Source: Dipteris shenzhenensis (Eukaryota; Polypodiophyta; Polypodiopsida; Gleicheniales). From it: DNA of 64,000 nucleotides. Each line of letters starts with the position of its first letter. Positions within the stretch are counted from its first letter, which is position 1. Positions 45,413 to 57,437 of this stretch are shown here, piece after piece. The position numbers and the translations under genes were made by a program. Location of the stretch: assembly GCA_047967505.1 (NCBI GenBank), contig CM106540.1. One strand, given 5' to 3'. The notes below the pieces were generated by a model. That model had not been told where the DNA came from. It worked only from the letters and a program-made list of their open reading frames with translations, and made no database searches.

Positions 45413-45850
45413 ATGCTTTGATACCAGTGTTGGATGTGGGAAGCAGTGGAAGGAAGCCAGAATGCAAGGACGAGACAACAACCTCAAGGAAGTGAAATGT
45501 ACTTGCAAAGGATGATGAGAAAGTACAAGAGATGGCCAATATACAGCCCAAAGTCAACCAGAGTCAACTTAGGACTAAAATTTCCTAAGTGTACTAGGTG
45601 TCCCAATAGGCTTAAGTGTCCTAGGACTAGGTGTCCTAACTAGCCTACAAGGCCCTACAAGGCCATACCAGGGCTAAGTGTCAACTATGGGAAGGCATTA
45701 CTCAAAGCATTCAAGCCTAGACCCAAAGACTTCTATCTTACACTAATGTAAATGAAGGGCGTCTATCTTTAAATTAGATTATAGCTAGTTTGTAATAATC
45801 TCGGAGATGCTTTATTCACTCCCAGGAGAGGCCTTGTGCACTCCCCCGAT
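45413..45850 (-). repeat. Possible LTR with adjacent primer site (minus)
   Basis: On the minus strand, ccaaca is followed by tggtatcaaagca (about 45417-45429), a copia-like tRNA-Met primer site. The DNA at 45430 onward starts tgttggatgtggg on the plus strand, as an LTR end would. The other LTR terminus and a partner copy were not found, so this is tentative. Confidence 0.35.
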
Positions 45851-46178
45851 TGTTAGGAAATGGAGTCAAGTTAAGTCAGTTTTGGTTTGTTCTAGTGAGT
45901 CCTAGTGTGAGTTTTATAGTACTAGGTGTCTAGGAGTGCCACGTGTCATATTGGGAGTTATCCCATATACATTTGATACTTAGTGTGTGAGTGCCTATCC
46001 TATAAAGGCATTGTACTTTCACTTGCCAAATCAATCAAGCCTCTAGCCTCTTTTGGTTATGTAAGTACTTTCCTTTGGTTGTTCATTTCTTTCTAGCATT
46101 TCATTTCCATTATGTTTGCTATCTAGTCTAGTCTTTTGTCTTAGCCTAGACTACCTTGCCTCCCATCTAGTTCCAACA
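45851..46178 (+). repeat. Solo LTR related to element 2
   Basis: 328 bp, TGTTAGG...TTCCAACA, flanked by ccgat (45846-45850) and ccgac (46179-46183), a 5-bp target duplication with one mismatch. The interior shares agtactaggtg, gtgccacgtgtcat, ttatcccatat and gtgtgtgagtg with the element 2 LTRs, in the same order. No internal region remains, so it is a solo LTR left by recombination. It lacks the long CA microsatellite. Confidence 0.75.
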
Positions 46179-46271
46179 CCGACTCTTTGGTGCTCAGATG
46201 TAGTAGTCAACTTCTTTTTGATGTGCTTTGTCTCATAGGCCCATAAGGCTTTCTCTCTTTCTTTCTTTCTC
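46179..46271 (+). mobile_element. Type-3 LINE 3' tail with (TTTC)n
   Basis: The segment gtctcataggcccataagg followed by ctttctctctttctttctttct matches the 3'-UTR ends of the copies at 2633 and 59213 (both complementary strand). The upstream part probably lies before the solo LTR near 45780-45850. Confidence 0.6.
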
Positions 46272-46876
46272 CGTTGCAATACATCACAATATGGAATCAA
46301 GCACACAGATCCCCTCATCTTTTGCAATGGATTATTCAAGTAGCAATAACAATCCGTTCCAATTGATAAGTCATGTACATACATACATACATTGGGCCAC
46401 CCTAGTTCTGCATCACTCGGCCTCGTTAACTCCTGCACCCTAGCGCCTTGGCCCTCGGAAGGTCTTTGCTCAGTGTGCCATCAGCCCACCGCCCCTTTGT
46501 GGGTTTTCTCCTACACCGGATCACCTCACACCCCAATTCTCTGGACTAGTTGCTACCTCGATGGGATCTATTTTCTTGCCTTTTTTCCACCTGGTGTGAG
46601 AGGGGAAAGAGTAAAAGGGGGGGGGGGGCTGGATTTTTGTGCCCCTTTTGTCTCTGTTCTAAGTCAGTTTGTTCTATTTTGCAGGCTTCAATTGCAGCAC
46701 TTGTTGTGCATATTCTCGCCCCTTGCAGCTTACTCTCTTTTTGTCCTCCTTTGCGCCGGTTTCGTCTATTGTTCTTAGCGCACTGTGTGCAGGTTGCTTG
46801 TCTCTGCTATTTTTACCATCCCATACTTGGGAGTTGTCAGTATTTGCTATCTTGCAGCCCCGGTGTTTTTAAAAAA
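46272..46876 (+). other. DNA left of LINE C; likely leader of LINE G
   Basis: Because LINE C is inserted between 46876 and 53770, this stretch was once contiguous with the LINE G ORF1 at 53820. Short ORFs here are not conserved. Contains (atac)3-4 near 46378 and a T/G-rich portion. No protein is recognisable. Confidence 0.4.
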
Positions 46877-47197
46877 GAGGGGTGTGTGTTCTTTTTTTTT
46901 TTTTTCAAAGAAAGGAACCTTCTATTAATGCTTGAAAGATTTCATACAAAACAACAGCCCCGAAGGTGCTGAGTATAAAAAAAACCGAAAAAGGCTGAAA
47001 GAAAAACCAGCCTGTTCCAGAGAAGCCCAAATCACTGCCTAGAGGATCTCTGGAACTGGGGCTAACAGCCAAGTGTGGGGACTATACAGCCAGCGAATCT
47101 CTCGTGGAGTGAAGATGTAGAAAACACCTGCAGGCCAAGCCTTGCAGAAACGAGCACACCTCTCAATAGTCACCCTGGAGCCTGGAGTCCCGCGCTC

Positions 47198-50100
47198 CTA
47201 GGTGGACCGTAGAGTGTAGATGATATCCTGCCAGATGGCAACCAAGGTAGCCGAGGGTGGAACCGGGTGCTCTCCCATCACAAGACTGCACTGAGCCACC
47301 CAGATGTTCCAAGCCGTGATGCTGGCTACCACCTCCCAAACACTGTCCTCCCTAGGAGGAGGAGGAGCTAGGGTGTCAGGGGGGACTGCCTCGTGGAGTG
47401 CAATCCTCTGAATGCTCTGACCCTGTATCCGGTAGGCTCGGGAGATCTCATCAATCTGAAACGCGTGTCCTCCCTCTGTCAACCAAGCCACCATTTCCTA
47501 GGTGTAATCTTTGTGTATACTTTGAATGCGTGTCATAATCCTGAGGGCTCTCATCCAGATCCTTGCTGTGCTACGACAGCTCCATAGGCAGTGCGGGATA
47601 GTCTCCAGGACACCATCTGAGCAGCAGTGGCACTGCCCCTCCACTCGCATCTCCTCCAACCACGGACCGATGGGCAAGCCTCCGTGGGCTGCCAGCCAGA
47701 AGAAGTATGAGATCTTCCTCGGCCGCAAGCTAGACCACAACCGCATCCAAAACCTGGAGCGAACATCCCGGGCCACTCTCTGGGTCACCCAGTGTCTTTC
47801 CCTCGAGGGAGTCCACCTCGACGAGTCCATCTGAAGTCTCCTGCCAATCCGTGTGGTGTAGGAAAAGAAAGGCATCTCATCTATCGTCTCAACTAGGCCG
47901 CCCCTGGAGGGACAGAACCACTCCCCCGGGTCCCACTGGACCTCCCTCAGGGGTCTATCCTCCCATAGCCAGAGGCGCCATCGAGAGTCGTCCTACTCTG
48001 AGATACTCGGATCAATGTGCCACTCCTTCCCCAAGCCTCCTACCACTCTGATCATCTACCAGTGTATCCCATCAAGACTCCCATCCATCTCAGGGTCACT
48101 CCCAGTGAGGGGCTGAAGCAGTCCTCCAAGTCCTACACGGAAGAAGCCGGGTGCGTGCTGCCACGCTGCATGAAAATCCTCAAAGAAACACCAGTACGGG
48201 AAAACTGTCCCAACCATCTGCTGTCTCTCCACATGTGAAGTCCTTCCCACCAGTACTCCGGAATGGCTAAGTCGATCTCGACCATCCGCTGCCCTGCCCC
48301 TCTTAGATGCACTAGGGTGTCAAGCCTCGGCCTCTGCCTCCATGGGTAGTCTGCTCCAGCGACCAAAAGACCCATTGGACCACTGTCCCACTGTGCCCAG
48401 CCAATGTGAGTCCGCTGCCCAAGCATACGTCCCTCTGTGAAAGCACCAACAGGAGGCAATATACCAGGTAGTGGCAAGAAGGGCCTGGTTTGCCACTAAG
48501 GCGCGACTTGCAAGGGAGAGTTTGGCCGAGCTCCAATAAAGAAGCTTGCGCCGAACACTCTCAAGGATTGGGGCAATCTGCTGCTCTGCTGTGATGTCAA
48601 TACCCACCTGGCATCCGAGGTATCTCGCTATCTGGCCCCGCAGTATTCATCTGAAACCAAAGTCACTCCCCCACTCACGGATCTCTTGTGTCTCCTCAAA
48701 TCCCATGAAGAAGCCTATGGATTTCGTCTAGTTGATCCGTGCCCCCAAGGCCTCACAATAGATAGCCAAGGCGCCTCTGACTCTCTCTAGACTTGCTGTG
48801 GTGCCCTCAACATACAAGGCCGTGTCATCTGCAAACTCCGAGTCAAGGAGCTCCTCCTCCTCTCTGATTGGGAGTCTCACCCCTGTGAGATCTGCCACCT
48901 ATGATCTCAAGTAGTACCCTAGAGCCTCCGCTACAAACAAGAAGAGGAAGGGAGCTAGTGGGCAGCCCTGGCAGACCGAGCGAGAGAGAGGAAAGACCTC
49001 GCTTGTGTGTCCTCCGATAATCATCTGACTAGAGCTCCCTGCGTATAGCACTGAAACTCCTTTGACCCATCTGTCTGAGAAACCCAATCTCCTCATAGTG
49101 CCCTCGAGGAAAGACCACTCCACCCTGTCGTAGGCCTTCTCGAAGTCCAAAAGAAGGATTGCCAGCAGTGGCTGTGACTCCTCCCTGGACCAATCCACTG
49201 CCTCCCAGAACGTGAAGATGTTGTCTAGGATGTGCGCTCCTGGACAAACCCAGTCTGTGTGTCATGTATGATGTCAATAAGATGAGGCCGTAACCGCAAA
49301 CTCAAGACCTTGGCGAGGATCTTGTATGCAGTATCAAGCAAAGTGATTGGCCTCCACTGTCGAATATCTGACCTATCTCCCCCGTTCGGGATCAAACAAA
49401 TCCACCCCCTGCGCAAGGACTGAGGGAGAAAGCCTGTGTCGAAAATCTCCTGGTAGGCTAAACGGAAAGGGGTGGAGATAATCTCCCAGAAGTTTCGGAA
49501 GAAGTCCGGAGTCAAGCCATCCTCCCCTGGGCATTTCTAGGTCGGGAGAGCCTTGAGGGCTTCACAGAGCTCCTCATCTGTGAAAGGCTCCTCAAGTCTG
49601 TTGCATAGGTCCTGCGAGACTACTGTCAGAACGTGATCCCAAACTAGCTCTCGGGCCACAAGACTGGCTGGGGTCATCCTCTCTGTTTGAAAGAGTTGGG
49701 TATAAAAACCGGTGGTCATGTCAAGAATCTCCTGCGCGTCAGTGTCCATGATGCCCTGCGAGTCCCGGAGACGCTGTAGCTGTGTGCCGGTTGATCGGGG
49801 CCCAGTGGTATGAAAGAACTACTTCGTCATCCTATCGCCCTGCTGTACCCATCGGGCCCGGGAGGAATGATAAGAGAACTCAGTCTGCCACAGCTCCGTG
49901 TCCTGAAGCTCAAATGAGCACTCTCCAATCTATCACTAAGCCACTGAGACACTAGGTCCTGCTCCCTGAGCCTCTCGATGGAGGCGAGGTCTTTCCTCAA
50001 AGCTCGCTTGCGCTCCGGAAGGCTCCTCCTTCGCCTGAGGGCGTGAGCCTGCAGCTCCACACTGCTCCTCTGAATCGCATCGGCAACCCACACAGCCCAG

Positions 50101-50416
50101 CCCTCACTTGGTGCCATCTCTGAGTGCTCCCAGATCTCTGCCATAACCTGCTGAATCTCCTCGTCTTGCAAGAGGTCCTTTGGGATGCGGACTCCCTTTT
50201 GGGGGAGACCTCGGCGGGGTCCAAGTGAAGTACCACTGGAGAGTGGTCGGACATCGTGGTACCTGCCAGAATCCCAGTAGCACCGCCTCTGTGTAATGCC
50301 CAGTCCCCAACATAGAAGCGATCTAATCTCTTAAAAAATCCATCGTGTCTCCTCTGTCCAAAGGAGAAGAGAAGGTTGCCAGGAGTCCTGTTGAACTCTG
50401 ACGTTTTCAGCGGCAA
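47198..50416 (-). pseudogene. LINE C ORF2: endonuclease end, RT and zinc motif (broken)
   Basis: In order on the minus strand: RLDRFYVGDW and TTMSDHSPVVLHL (endonuclease SDH motif, about 50240-50350); linker; DGLTPDFFRNFWEII, CLIPNGGDRSDIRQWRPITL, DTQTGFVQERTS (49515-49225). After a frameshift come LDFEKAYDRVEWSFL, SVCQGCPLAPFLFLF and DSEFADDTALY (FADD encoded at 48823-48834). Then RYLGCQVGIDITAEQQ and, in 47875-47198, RKISYFFWLAAHGGLP and CHCCSDGVLETIPHCLWSC. Several TAG stops interrupt it. Typical L1-like plant RT. Confidence 0.85.
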
Positions 50417-50419
50417 ACA

Positions 50420-50960
50420 TCAGACGATGCCATCACCTTCTTCCAGGGAGAGGTCCAGAGGAGTGGTCTCCCGCAATAGGACGGAGCGGAGGGGTCTGCA
50501 TCTCAGTCTCATAGACCTTGGCTCCAGAGGTCTATAATCAGGGCGAGCTCATTCCAGGACAGGCAGTTTGGATGGGAGTTCAGAGAGGAGAGTCCAGGAT
50601 TGGAATCCTGAACGTGTATGCCCCAGCGTGTAGGCAGCATCGCCCGGCCTTTTGGAGGAGGCTGTAAGAGTGTCTTCTGGATGTTGACTCCTAGATTGTT
50701 GGAGGGGACTTCAACAATCTGGAGTTTGGGGAAGACAAGTAGGGTGGCGCCTGGTTCTCTGAGATGCCAACAGCAGAGCGTAGTACCTGGGAGCAGTTCA
50801 TTTTCATGATCAGTGGCAGAGACCCATGGAGAGAGCCTCCTGAATCATAAGGATGTCCACAGCGCGCCCTACCACTGCCCTCTGCAACTCCTACCGGAGC
50901 ACCAAGGTACTGTGGCTGACTACGAACACGGTCGTGGAGCTCGTGTACGCTCCAACTGTA
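50420..50960 (+). pseudogene. Inverted endonuclease N-terminal segment of LINE C
   Basis: In the plus strand, opposite to the rest of LINE C, the translation includes RIGILNVYAPACRQHRPAFW, IVGGDFNNLEFGEDK and AERSTWEQFIF. These are the middle motifs of the type-2 APE endonuclease, which should precede RLDRFYV at 50350 on the minus strand. The borders are approximate. The segment appears flipped in place. Confidence 0.75.
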
Positions 50961-51126
50961 CGCTCCAACTCAATATGATCCAGCTCATGAGGACAGTGGA
51001 GTCGGGAACAAGGCGCTCTTGTGGGTGGGTGCCTGTCCTAGAGAGACTGACTTGTGTGATTTTGCCAGGGGTTTGGAAGGCGAGTAGTCAGTGTGTGTGC
51101 GGCGTCGTACTAGGGTGGATATTGGC

Positions 51127-53106
51127 TCAATACCGATCTTCCGTGCCCACTTCACCATGAGGGAGTCTTCCACCCCGAACAAATCTGCACACGTTTGGAG
51201 GGGACAGAAGTGTGCCTGGTCCACCTTTGCCTCCATTGGCAATCTGATAACTCCCATCGCTAAACCACACGCTGGCTCCTCTCACGTGAAGCTCAGCTGA
51301 AAGTTCACCTCCGCACCATGGGCGTACCAAAGATCTAGTCCCTGTGGGCCCATCCACTCGTCCATCATGAGCATAAGTTGATTACCCAAAATAGCATCAA
51401 ATACTTCCGGGGACCACTTACCCAACCCTGTGGAGGCAAACGAAAATCTCCAAGCGGGGTGTGTCTGAGATCCCACTGCACTGATCAAACCCCCCTTGCG
51501 GGGCTGAAGGACCATGAGTGTGACCTCCAATGGTAGAGGGTATGAATCTCCTGATAGTTCTAGGGTCCTAACCTCCAGAAGTCCTGCGGTAAGGGTCGCC
51601 CAGGCTGGAGGTTGGGAGCTGCTGGTCGAGAGGACGAGCCTTGTCTCTCAGGATCCCTCTCTGAGCGGACCTACTGCTCTGCGATGAGGAGGTTGAAAGG
51701 GGCGTCGTCGTTCCCTTGCCCGATGGCAGGGGTGTCGAAGAGGAAGAAGTTGCTACTGGAGTGAAGAGGGGAGTGGCGGGAGAGGGAGAGGTCAGGACAC
51801 GGGGGACAGAGGGCGGGGGGTGGGTGGTGAGAGTAACCATCGGAGGGGGGGCTAAGGAGGGAGGAGGGAGCGGGGGAAACCCTGGAGGGGGAGGGGGAAG
51901 TAAAGAGGAGGAGGGGGAGGGGGAGGGGGGGGGGAGGGGGAGGAGGAGGGAAAAGGCCGATCCCAGGACCCCTTGCTGATCAGGCTCGTCGGGGCTCTAG
52001 ATTGGCTCCTCCACGGCCCTCATCGGGCTAGCAACTGCGGCTTTCGCTATCGCCGCATCTAGAGCTTCCGGGGCTCTCTGCTGCTACAAGGGTGGGTGCG
52101 GAGGCTGGACTTCCGAAGTTAGAGGAGCGGCTGAATGGGCAAAGACTCCCGCTTCTGGGGGGGGCTCTTGCTGTTCCTCTTTCGAGGCCTCTCGGTCAAC
52201 TTTGTCCCTCTCCCTGCGGTTGGCGCTTTGTCTGCGGCGTTTGTGGGCCTACTTGCTTGTTTTCGTTTTCTTTTTAACCTGTGTCCATTTCCCTTCCGAG
52301 GGGGTAACCCATGGGGTTTGAGACTCCTGCTGCTCTTGCCTGAGAGGGTGCTGAACTCGGGCCTGCTGACTCTTCCTACTTTGTGGAGGAGGGGGGGGGG
52401 GTGCGTGAGGGAGGCCATGGAGGCAATCTTTGGTGAGGTGGCACATCTGTCTGCATCAAAGACACTGGCCTGGTAACCTGGAGATCTCCACCCTTTGACG
52501 AAGTGTGCCCCCTTCTAGGGTCTCGAGAAGGATCAACTCTGGGAGGGACTCCGAGCTCTCCACCACTAGTCTGATCCTGGGGACTCCATCATCTGCTAGA
52601 ACGAAGGCGATCGTCTCTGGCGGGGACTCTAGCACTGTGCCAAATGCCCGTCCAATGGAAGGGGTGATGGCTCGACACTCCTTGGGGAACCCTTGGAAAC
52701 GGAGTGTAACCGGGAATTGTGGAACATGGTGTGTCGTGTCCATGTCCTCCACTGTGAACCCATGATACCAAGGAAAGAGATAGACAAGGTGCGGGCCAAG
52801 GAGTAGGGGGCTTTGCTCCACAAGTGTCGAGGTGGTGTCAGGGGAGCTCAGCTGGATGAGAAAAATGCCTCATCCATAGATGGTGACCTCCTGGATGTGG
52901 TCGCCCTCTAATGTCAAGCTCGCCTGGATCCACTCTCTCACCTGTCTTTGTGTAGGCGTGAGGCCCACAATTCTGCCCACAAGCGCCTTGTCCTGGAGGG
53001 ACTGAACTACATGTTGTACCTGTTGCTTGTCAGTTGGGGAAAGAAGAACCTTGACAGCCAGACCAAGCGTCACCACCAAGGTTTTCTTTCCCCTTAACAA
53101 GCGCAA
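51127..53106 (-). pseudogene. LINE C ORF1 (DUF4283-like, zinc knuckle, basic/proline-rich)
   Basis: From 53106: GKKTLVVTLGLAVKVLLSP, LVGRIVGLTPTQRQVREWI. After a stop near 52870, EQSPLLLGPHLVYLFPWYHG, VPQFPVTLRFQGFPKEC and ILLETLEGGTLRQRVEISRL (52821-52456), the usual DUF4283 pattern, ending in a cysteine-containing HLTKDCLHG knuckle remnant. A lysine-rich and proline-rich region follows (to about 51570), then pieces at 51530-51127 with no clear domain. Predicted RNA-binding Gag-like protein; broken by stops. Confidence 0.7.
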
Positions 53107-53745
53107 ATGCTCTCGCTGCAGGGAGGAAGAAGAGAAAGGGAAAAAGGGCAGAGGGGGAGGTGGAGATGAGGCGGAGTGAGGGGGGGTAAGGACGGAAGAG
53201 AAGAGAGGAAGGCAGGGAGGGCGGAAGGCGGAGAAGGAAGAGGGGGGGGACGAGAAAGTGAGGAAGGAGAGAAGGCGAGGGCAAGGGGCGAAGAGGAGGT
53301 GGGAGAAGGCAGCAAGTGGGGGGGGGGGGAGGAGAGAAGGAGGTGGAGAAGGCGGAGGGGCAAGGAGGTGGGGGTGGCAGGAGGCGGAGGTGGGGGTGGT
53401 AGGAGGTAGAGAAGGCGGAAGGGGGAGGTGGTAGAGGCGGTGGAGGAGGCGGGAGGGGGTAGCGGGGGAGGCGTGAGGAGCAGTGGGGAGGGGAGGAGAA
53501 GGGGGAGCGGGGAAGCGGAGAGGGGAGGTGGGGGGGCAGCACGGGGAGACGAGGCGAGAGAGGCGGGGAGGGTAGGCGAGAGGAGACGGGAAGGGGGGGC
53601 GGAGAGGTTGCGGATGAGGTCGAGGGGGGAGGCGGCAAGGGGGAGCGAGGAGGAGGAGGCATAAGGGGCTGCGGGAGGAGGAGATGGCGGGAGGGGAGTA
53701 GTGGGAGCAGCCAGGAACTCCAAGGGGCCGGAAAGCCCCTTCCCG
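53107..53745 (-). promoter_or_regulatory. Polypyrimidine 5' leader of LINE C
   Basis: About 600 bp almost pure C/T on the element strand (G/A on the plus strand, with many GGGG runs). The same kind of tract precedes ORF1 in LINE J (37484-37680). It is probably part of the LINE's own promoter/leader. Long frames across it (proline-rich) are compositional artefacts. Confidence 0.55.
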
Positions 53746-53769
53746 CTCGATGAGGGGTGTGTGTTCTTT

Positions 53770-56700
53770 GCTGTTTTTTTCTACTAGTTGGGACTATTTT
53801 CAGACACCTTTCTTTGCTGTGTTCCTCCTGGTTGTAGAAAGTCCAGAGCAATGTGCCAATCAAGGGCTGCAACCTTTTGCATATAGTTTGCAAGAGTGTT
53901 TTTCAGACAACAATCAAGCTTGGGGTGATGGACCTGTCCTGGAGTTTCACATCTTTGTTCCAGGTCAGGTTTTGTATGCACCAATCATGAGTTTGGCTCA
54001 AAAAGCGGTGGTATTGTTCTTTCTAGAACATATGCCTAATGCAGAAGATGTAGCACAATGGCTGAAATCCCTACCCAAGGGATGTTTTGTTCTGGGCTGT
54101 TATAGGGCAGATAGAGGATTCTAGGAGGTTGTTTTCACGGATAATCACTATAAGCAATAGCTCTTGCAAAAATCCCCTCTTTTTTGGGAATCAATTGGTG
54201 CATGTTTATCCAGGGATGCCTACTACGGACTACCATGGCTGAAATCCCTATACAAGGGATGCTTTGTTCTGGGCTGTTATAGGGAGGAGGTCATTTTCAC
54301 GGATGCTCACTATAAGCAACAGCTCTTGCAAAAATCCCCTCTTTTTTGGGAATCAATTGGTGCATGTTTATCCAGGGACGCCTACTACGGACTACCAAAG
54401 TCTTATTCGACACAAATGCTCCGTATGGGTTGAGGTGGTAGACCTACGTGACACTAATAGAATCACTCCCCTACATGTGGCTCTACTGGCTGATATGACA
54501 GGAATACCATCCCAATAGGTTTTTTTAAACTAAAATGAGGTAATTTCACGGGTTCTTGTTTTGAATGTGATAAATGTGGACATATGCAATCTCAGTGTCC
54601 ATAGTTTTTATTGAAATCTCCCTCCTACAACTGCCCAAATGAATCTTCTATGGCAAGGCTTATTGTTGTGGCACGTGCTCGTGGTTCAGGAAATGCATCT
54701 CTTCCCTTAATTGCTGAAGGAAGGCAAGGCTAAAATGCATGTTACACCTTCCAAGGCAAGGGACAAAATGCCAGCCGGGGAGAAAGCCTCTTCATCGGAT
54801 TGGCAAATTTCTAAGAAAGTATTCAAGCCAGGGACAGTGGCAAGTAGAAATTGAATGGAGACTGCATCCTCCTCCGAGGAGACTCTGGCAATTGATGGTT
54901 TTTGGGTTGATAGATTTTGGTCCAGGGTGGTTCGTGCCTATCTATTGTGTCCACCACATGTGGCAGCCATGTCTTCAAATAGTCTTGCCTCTTTATTTCT
55001 ACTGATAAGCAAGTGAATGCCTATGAGGAATATAATGGCTCGCCACAGCCTAGCATGGCGATGCAGGTTGAGCGTTGATGTTATGCTACATCGGCTTGCT
55101 TGTAAATATGTAAACACTGATCAAATGTTTTACGTATAATGTTTAGGGCCTCTATTATATAAATAAATGGAGGCTGGTTTGGGATAATATTATAGGTCAA
55201 AAGCTAGATATTGTCTGTTTGCAAGAACAAATCAACACTCTCTATGGACCGTGAAGGTTTCTTTGCGAGATTTCACATTTTCTACGCTGGCCAGGGTTGC
55301 TATGCTGATTGATCATGATTTACAGCCGCAGATGGAATGGGGACACTTACGAATTTGTTTCAATTTATGCCTCGCATACGAATGCAGTTTGGGATGAATA
55401 ATTTGGCTGTGATTATTTCTTGAGGAAAAATGGGATTTAACGATTCCCCTGCCACCAAGTTTTCATCGATCTCACCTGTTGTGTAGAGAATGGGATGCCT
55501 AGGCACATATGTCTGATATTATGCATATGCAAAATATACCGATCAAGATGTGCTCTTGTCGCAATTTGATATTGCCAAGGCCTTTGATGACATGATTCAA
55601 TGGGATTTCATCTCGCAGACCATGCATGCTTTGGGATTTGGTCAAAAAATGCAGCATGTTATTTACTGGCTATACAATGACAGTAAAGTTGCATGTGTGT
55701 GGTCTGAAGATAATTCTAAAAATTGGACTCTCCGTTGTTCTTTTGACGGGAATGTCCACTTAGTGCGCTTTTGTATGCCATAGCCATGCATCCCATGCTT
55801 CAATACATGGACCATGTGGCTACACATATGTTGCAAGGCTTGGAGATTCATGGAAGTCACACTATGGTTGCTCAAGCATATGCTGATGATTCTTTTTTTA
55901 CTCCAAAGAATACCGAGATGGATCTTTCTTCCCTTAAGCATGCTCTATCATTATATGGCCTAGCTGCTAGTCTACATGTGAGTTTTCAGAAGTCTAAGCT
56001 GTTACTATTGCATTCTAAATACTGACATAGTCTTTCATGGCCTGGGAAATAACCTTGCCTACTCAATTAGTTCGCCATCTTGGTTATCCTTTGGCATAGT
56101 CTTTCATGGGCTGGGGAAATAGTCTTGTCTACTCAATAGTTTGCCATCTTGGATATCCTTTGGGATGGATGATTATTCTTCGCCAGCAAACACACTGGGT
56201 ACTTGCAAAATTGAAGAAAATGCTTAAATAGTGGAATTAGCAACTTGGCCGTTGCATGCTCGACTCCGGATAGTCCAGTCTATTCTTGATGGCATACATT
56301 CAGTTCTACCTACCTTTGATCATTCGGTAGGGTCTTACATACTTTATGTCAGCCATTATGGAAACTCTTTGGCGTTCCAAACATGGCCGCAAACATGGAA
56401 TTTTCTTTTTGGTTGTAGTGATAGTAGGGTCAAAGGATGCTCTTTGGTCTCCAAAATGTTTTTTGATCGGAAGCATATCCTCTCCCACTTGGAATGGCAT
56501 GGTTGCGACTCTTTGCATGGCAATTCCTTAAGAGCTGAAAGCTTACATCGGTCAAAGGTTTTTGACCCCACGTTGGCTTTGGGGAAACCCAGACGTTCCT
56601 ACTTTATTACTTTCAAAAGGATCGGCTATGTGGCTGATGTGATTTTTGATGATGGTGCCATGATATCTTTTCCTTTCACTACCATACAATATGGTTCAGG

Positions 56701-57437
56701 GATGCACTATCGCCCTCTGTGGCAAAGTATTACTCAAATGCTTCATCCTTTTCTGCTGGTGCCACCACTTGAGCTTGAGGATAGGCTTGAAGATTGGAGT
56801 CTTAATTCCTCCCCAGGTTCATCAGCCTGTCCCTTGAGGCTCTCCCACATTACGGTACTTGCCTTGTATTAAATTTTGCTACCCCCACCTTGGGTTTCAA
56901 ATAAGGAAAATCAACTTTGGCATATGAATCGTCCAGCAAAGTGGTGGTGGAAGAGATTGCGGCAGCTTTGGGATTCCAAAGTTCCTCTTCGACAACAGGT
57001 TTTTTTGGGGTGGGTGACACTGGGGGTTCTTCCATCTGGGCATCTCTTGGCACGAAGACATATTGCTCCGGCTGTTTGTCATAGATGTTTGGCTCCAAGG
57101 GAATCTGTGCCTCATCTCCTTGGCATTGTCCACAGACTTGTGATTTCTTAGATCTCCTTCAGCAGCTTTTGAGAGCTAGATTTCCTACTGCTACCTTTGG
57201 GAAGCATTTTTGGCTTGTTGGAATTCACCATGCAGACACGAGTTTGATTTGTTCTTCACTTGGGTTCGTTACTTGGCACTCTAGAATCTATGGAAGGATC
57301 AAAATCATGGAGTCTTTAGTGATCCTACTTTTTCCACTTTCCCCTTTTTTCGACACTCTCTGCAACAATCTTCTGCAAACTCATTATATAGACTACAATG
57401 TATACTTGTCATATATTGAGACCTTCTGCTGATGTAA
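53770..57437 (+). pseudogene. LINE G, degenerate type-1 LINE
   Basis: ORF1 remnant: AVVLFFLEHMPNAEDVAQWL and, after a local tandem duplication (54060-54402), a complete knuckle CFECDKCGHMQSQC (about 54553-54596). ORF2: a short endonuclease start (CFTYNV near 55125, CLQEQ) then a large deletion to the RT at about 55520: YAKYTDQDVL, FDIAKAFDDMIQWDF, AQAYADDSFF (about 55875-55905). C-terminal pieces include PPWVSNKENQLWH and CHRCLAPRESVPHLL (56876-57151) and YIETFC at 57430. No poly(A) end is seen. Its upstream DNA lies left of LINE C. Confidence 0.8.

Larger units (their letters stand above)
46895..53751 (-). mobile_element. LINE C, full-length type-2 LINE with 18-bp target duplication
   Basis: The 18 bases gaggggtgtgtgttcttt occur at 46877-46894 and 53752-53769 and are identical. 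The T-run after 46894 is the poly(A) tail and the 5' end is at 53751. On the minus strand the order is a 600-bp polypyrimidine leader, ORF1, an endonuclease N-terminal segment that is in the opposite orientation (about 50420-50960), then endonuclease C terminus, RT and zinc motif. The size (6.86 kb) fits a complete plant LINE. Stops in both ORFs make it non-functional despite the perfect duplication. Confidence 0.9.

Noticed and set aside
53030-53893. Long proline-rich minus frames and glycine/arginine-rich plus frames
   Set aside because: They come from the polypyrimidine leader of LINE C; composition alone keeps several frames open and no domain is present.
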